From contig JBBTRS010000027.1 in assembly GCA_038065115.1 (NCBI GenBank), positions 1 through 12,452 on the forward strand: a stretch of DNA of 12,452 bases, written 5' to 3'. Positions within the stretch are counted from its first letter, which is position 1. Every line of letters begins with the position of its first letter. Origin of the DNA: MFKM01 sp038065115. GTDB lineage: Bacteria; Patescibacteriota; Minisyncoccia; UBA6257; MFKM01. The translations under genes were made by a program, and so were the position numbers. Under the pieces are notes generated by a model. The model saw only the letters and a list, made by a program, of their open reading frames with translations. It made no database searches and was not told the origin of the DNA. Positions 11,640 to 12,452 of the stretch are shown piece by piece.

Positions 11640-12452
11640 ATGAGCTTTAATTTTAAACTGAAACAATTGGCGGTGCTGGTTGGCGATGTCTTTCTTTTTT
11701 ACGCCACTTTGATTCTTGCTTTGATTGTCCGCTATGGCTATTCCGATTTGACGTATTATTTTCGGGCTCATTTAAAGCCTTTTTCCTTGATTTTGGTTGT
11801 CTGGCTGTCAATTTTTTACCTGGCTGATTTATACCAAGTAAAAATTCTTAAAAACGACATTACGTTAATCGGCAATCTTTCTCTGGCTGTCGTTATCGCC
11901 GCGATAGTTTCCATAATCATCTTCTATCTCTTGTCGCCTGTTTTGGGATTAACTCCAAAAACAAATCTTTTGATTTTCGGTTTTGTCTTCGGATCTTCAA
12001 GTTATGTATGGCGATTATTGGTAGCCAATGCCCTGCTTTTCAACGGCTGGCGTTATCGCCTGCTGATGATCGGAAACTCGCCCAGAATCGCGGAAATTGT
12101 TTCTTACTTGAATTCCAATCTTCCGCTCGGCTACGATGTCGTTTCCTGGCTGAAAGAAAATAAAAAAATTGACAAGCAAAATCTTTGGGAATTAATCACC
12201 GAAAACAAAATCAACACCATTGTCTTGCCGCCGCAAATCACTAAAAAATTAACGGTTATGGAATCAATTTATAAATTATTGCCCCTGGAGCTGGCTATAA
12301 CCGATTTTATCAGTTTCCATGAAACGATTTTCGGAAAAATTCCCCTGGAAGAATTAGAAGAAGCCTGGTTTATTGAAAAAATCATCACAAGAAAACCCTT
12401 GTTTGACGCTGTTAAAAGATTAACCGATGTAATTCTTTCTTTCATTTTATTT
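11640..12452 (+). CDS. Polyprenyl-phosphate sugar phosphotransferase (WbaP/WcaJ-like), 3'-truncated by the window
   Basis: The open frame runs 271 codons from the ATG at 11640 to the window edge without a stop. The N-terminal half has four hydrophobic helices (about 9-30, 48-64, 79-98, 108-129), the membrane domain of initiating sugar transferases. Next is a cytoplasmic Rossmann-like segment starting R-L-L-M-I-G-N-S-P-R (140-149) with a CoA-binding-like fold (to about 225), then a linker with F-H-E-T (227-230) and G-K-I-P-L-E. At 252-271, K-P-L-F-D-A-V-K-R-L-T-D-V-I-L-S matches the start of the catalytic bacterial sugar transferase domain, which lies mostly outside the window. The enzyme would transfer a sugar 1-phosphate to undecaprenyl phosphate to begin an exopolysaccharide or O-antigen-like glycan. 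It is divergent from the PaaX-like gene and functionally related to the GtrA/GT2 pair. Confidence 0.88.
   Translation, partial: MSFNFKLKQLAVLVGDVFLFYATLILALIVRYGYSDLTYYFRAHLKPFSLILVVWLSIFYLADLYQVKILKNDITLIGNLSLAVVIAAIVSIIIFYLLSPVLGLTPKTNLLIFGFVFGSSSYVWRLLVANALLFNGWRYRLLMIGNSPRIAEIVSYLNSNLPLGYDVVSWLKENKKIDKQNLWELITENKINTIVLPPQITKKLTVMESIYKLLPLELAITDFISFHETIFGKIPLEELEEAWFIEKIITRKPLFDAVKRLTDVILSFILF

Noticed and set aside
11583..11771. Minus-strand open frame of 62 codons
   Set aside because: It overlaps the start of the sugar phosphotransferase in antisense, and the plus strand has clear transmembrane and family features.

Overview
This window looks like a chromosomal segment from a Candidate Phyla Radiation (Patescibacteria/Parcubacteria-like) bacterium. 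The inference rests on the low G+C content, the tightly packed and overlapping genes, the short RecJ and L32, the PaaX/Cas2-like regulator, and a large TraG/VirD4-type ATPase beside GtrA and a GT2 glycosyltransferase. No 16S or tRNA gene is present to settle the taxonomy.

Layout. At the left edge, the first 28 codons of a signal-peptide-bearing protein run off the window on the minus strand. A divergent promoter region (87-173) then leads into the RNase P RNA gene (plus strand, 174-632). From 9130 down to 637 lies one long minus-strand run with gaps of 25 bases or less and several overlaps: membrane ATPase, GtrA, GT2 glycosyltransferase, four-helix-bundle (IVP-family) protein, GalT, triosephosphate isomerase, phosphoglycerate kinase, RecJ-like DHH exonuclease and RNase HI. 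Upstream, still on the minus strand, are RNase III, NusB and ribosomal protein L32: an RNA-processing and translation group with a pair of strong hairpins between L32 and NusB. Next comes a stand-alone PaaX/Cas2-like winged-helix protein bracketed by two 40-base palindromes. The right edge holds a divergently transcribed, 3'-truncated polyprenyl-phosphate sugar phosphotransferase (envelope or exopolysaccharide initiation).

Main discovery. Tandem arrays of a degenerate 7-base unit (coding-strand consensus GATTCAA) sit inside conserved housekeeping genes: three in tpiA, two in pgk and one at the start of galT. Because 7 is not a multiple of 3, every array is read as the same seven-residue peptide cycle (D-S-R-F-K-I-Q), so unrelated enzymes share the same inserted peptide. 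Arrays within coding sequence all have the orientation that is free of stop codons. The one array in the opposite orientation lies at a gene boundary and supplies the stop codon of the glycosyltransferase. Period-7 arrays of other sequence lie in the rnc-nusB gap and form the two arms of an enlarged P3 helix in RNase P RNA.

Other signals. A perfect TATAAT box lies 6-7 bases before the ATG of three genes, suggesting leaderless transcripts. The two 40-base palindromes share the core CACGATCGTG and flank the PaaX/Cas2-like gene, which could mean autoregulation or a self-contained cassette.
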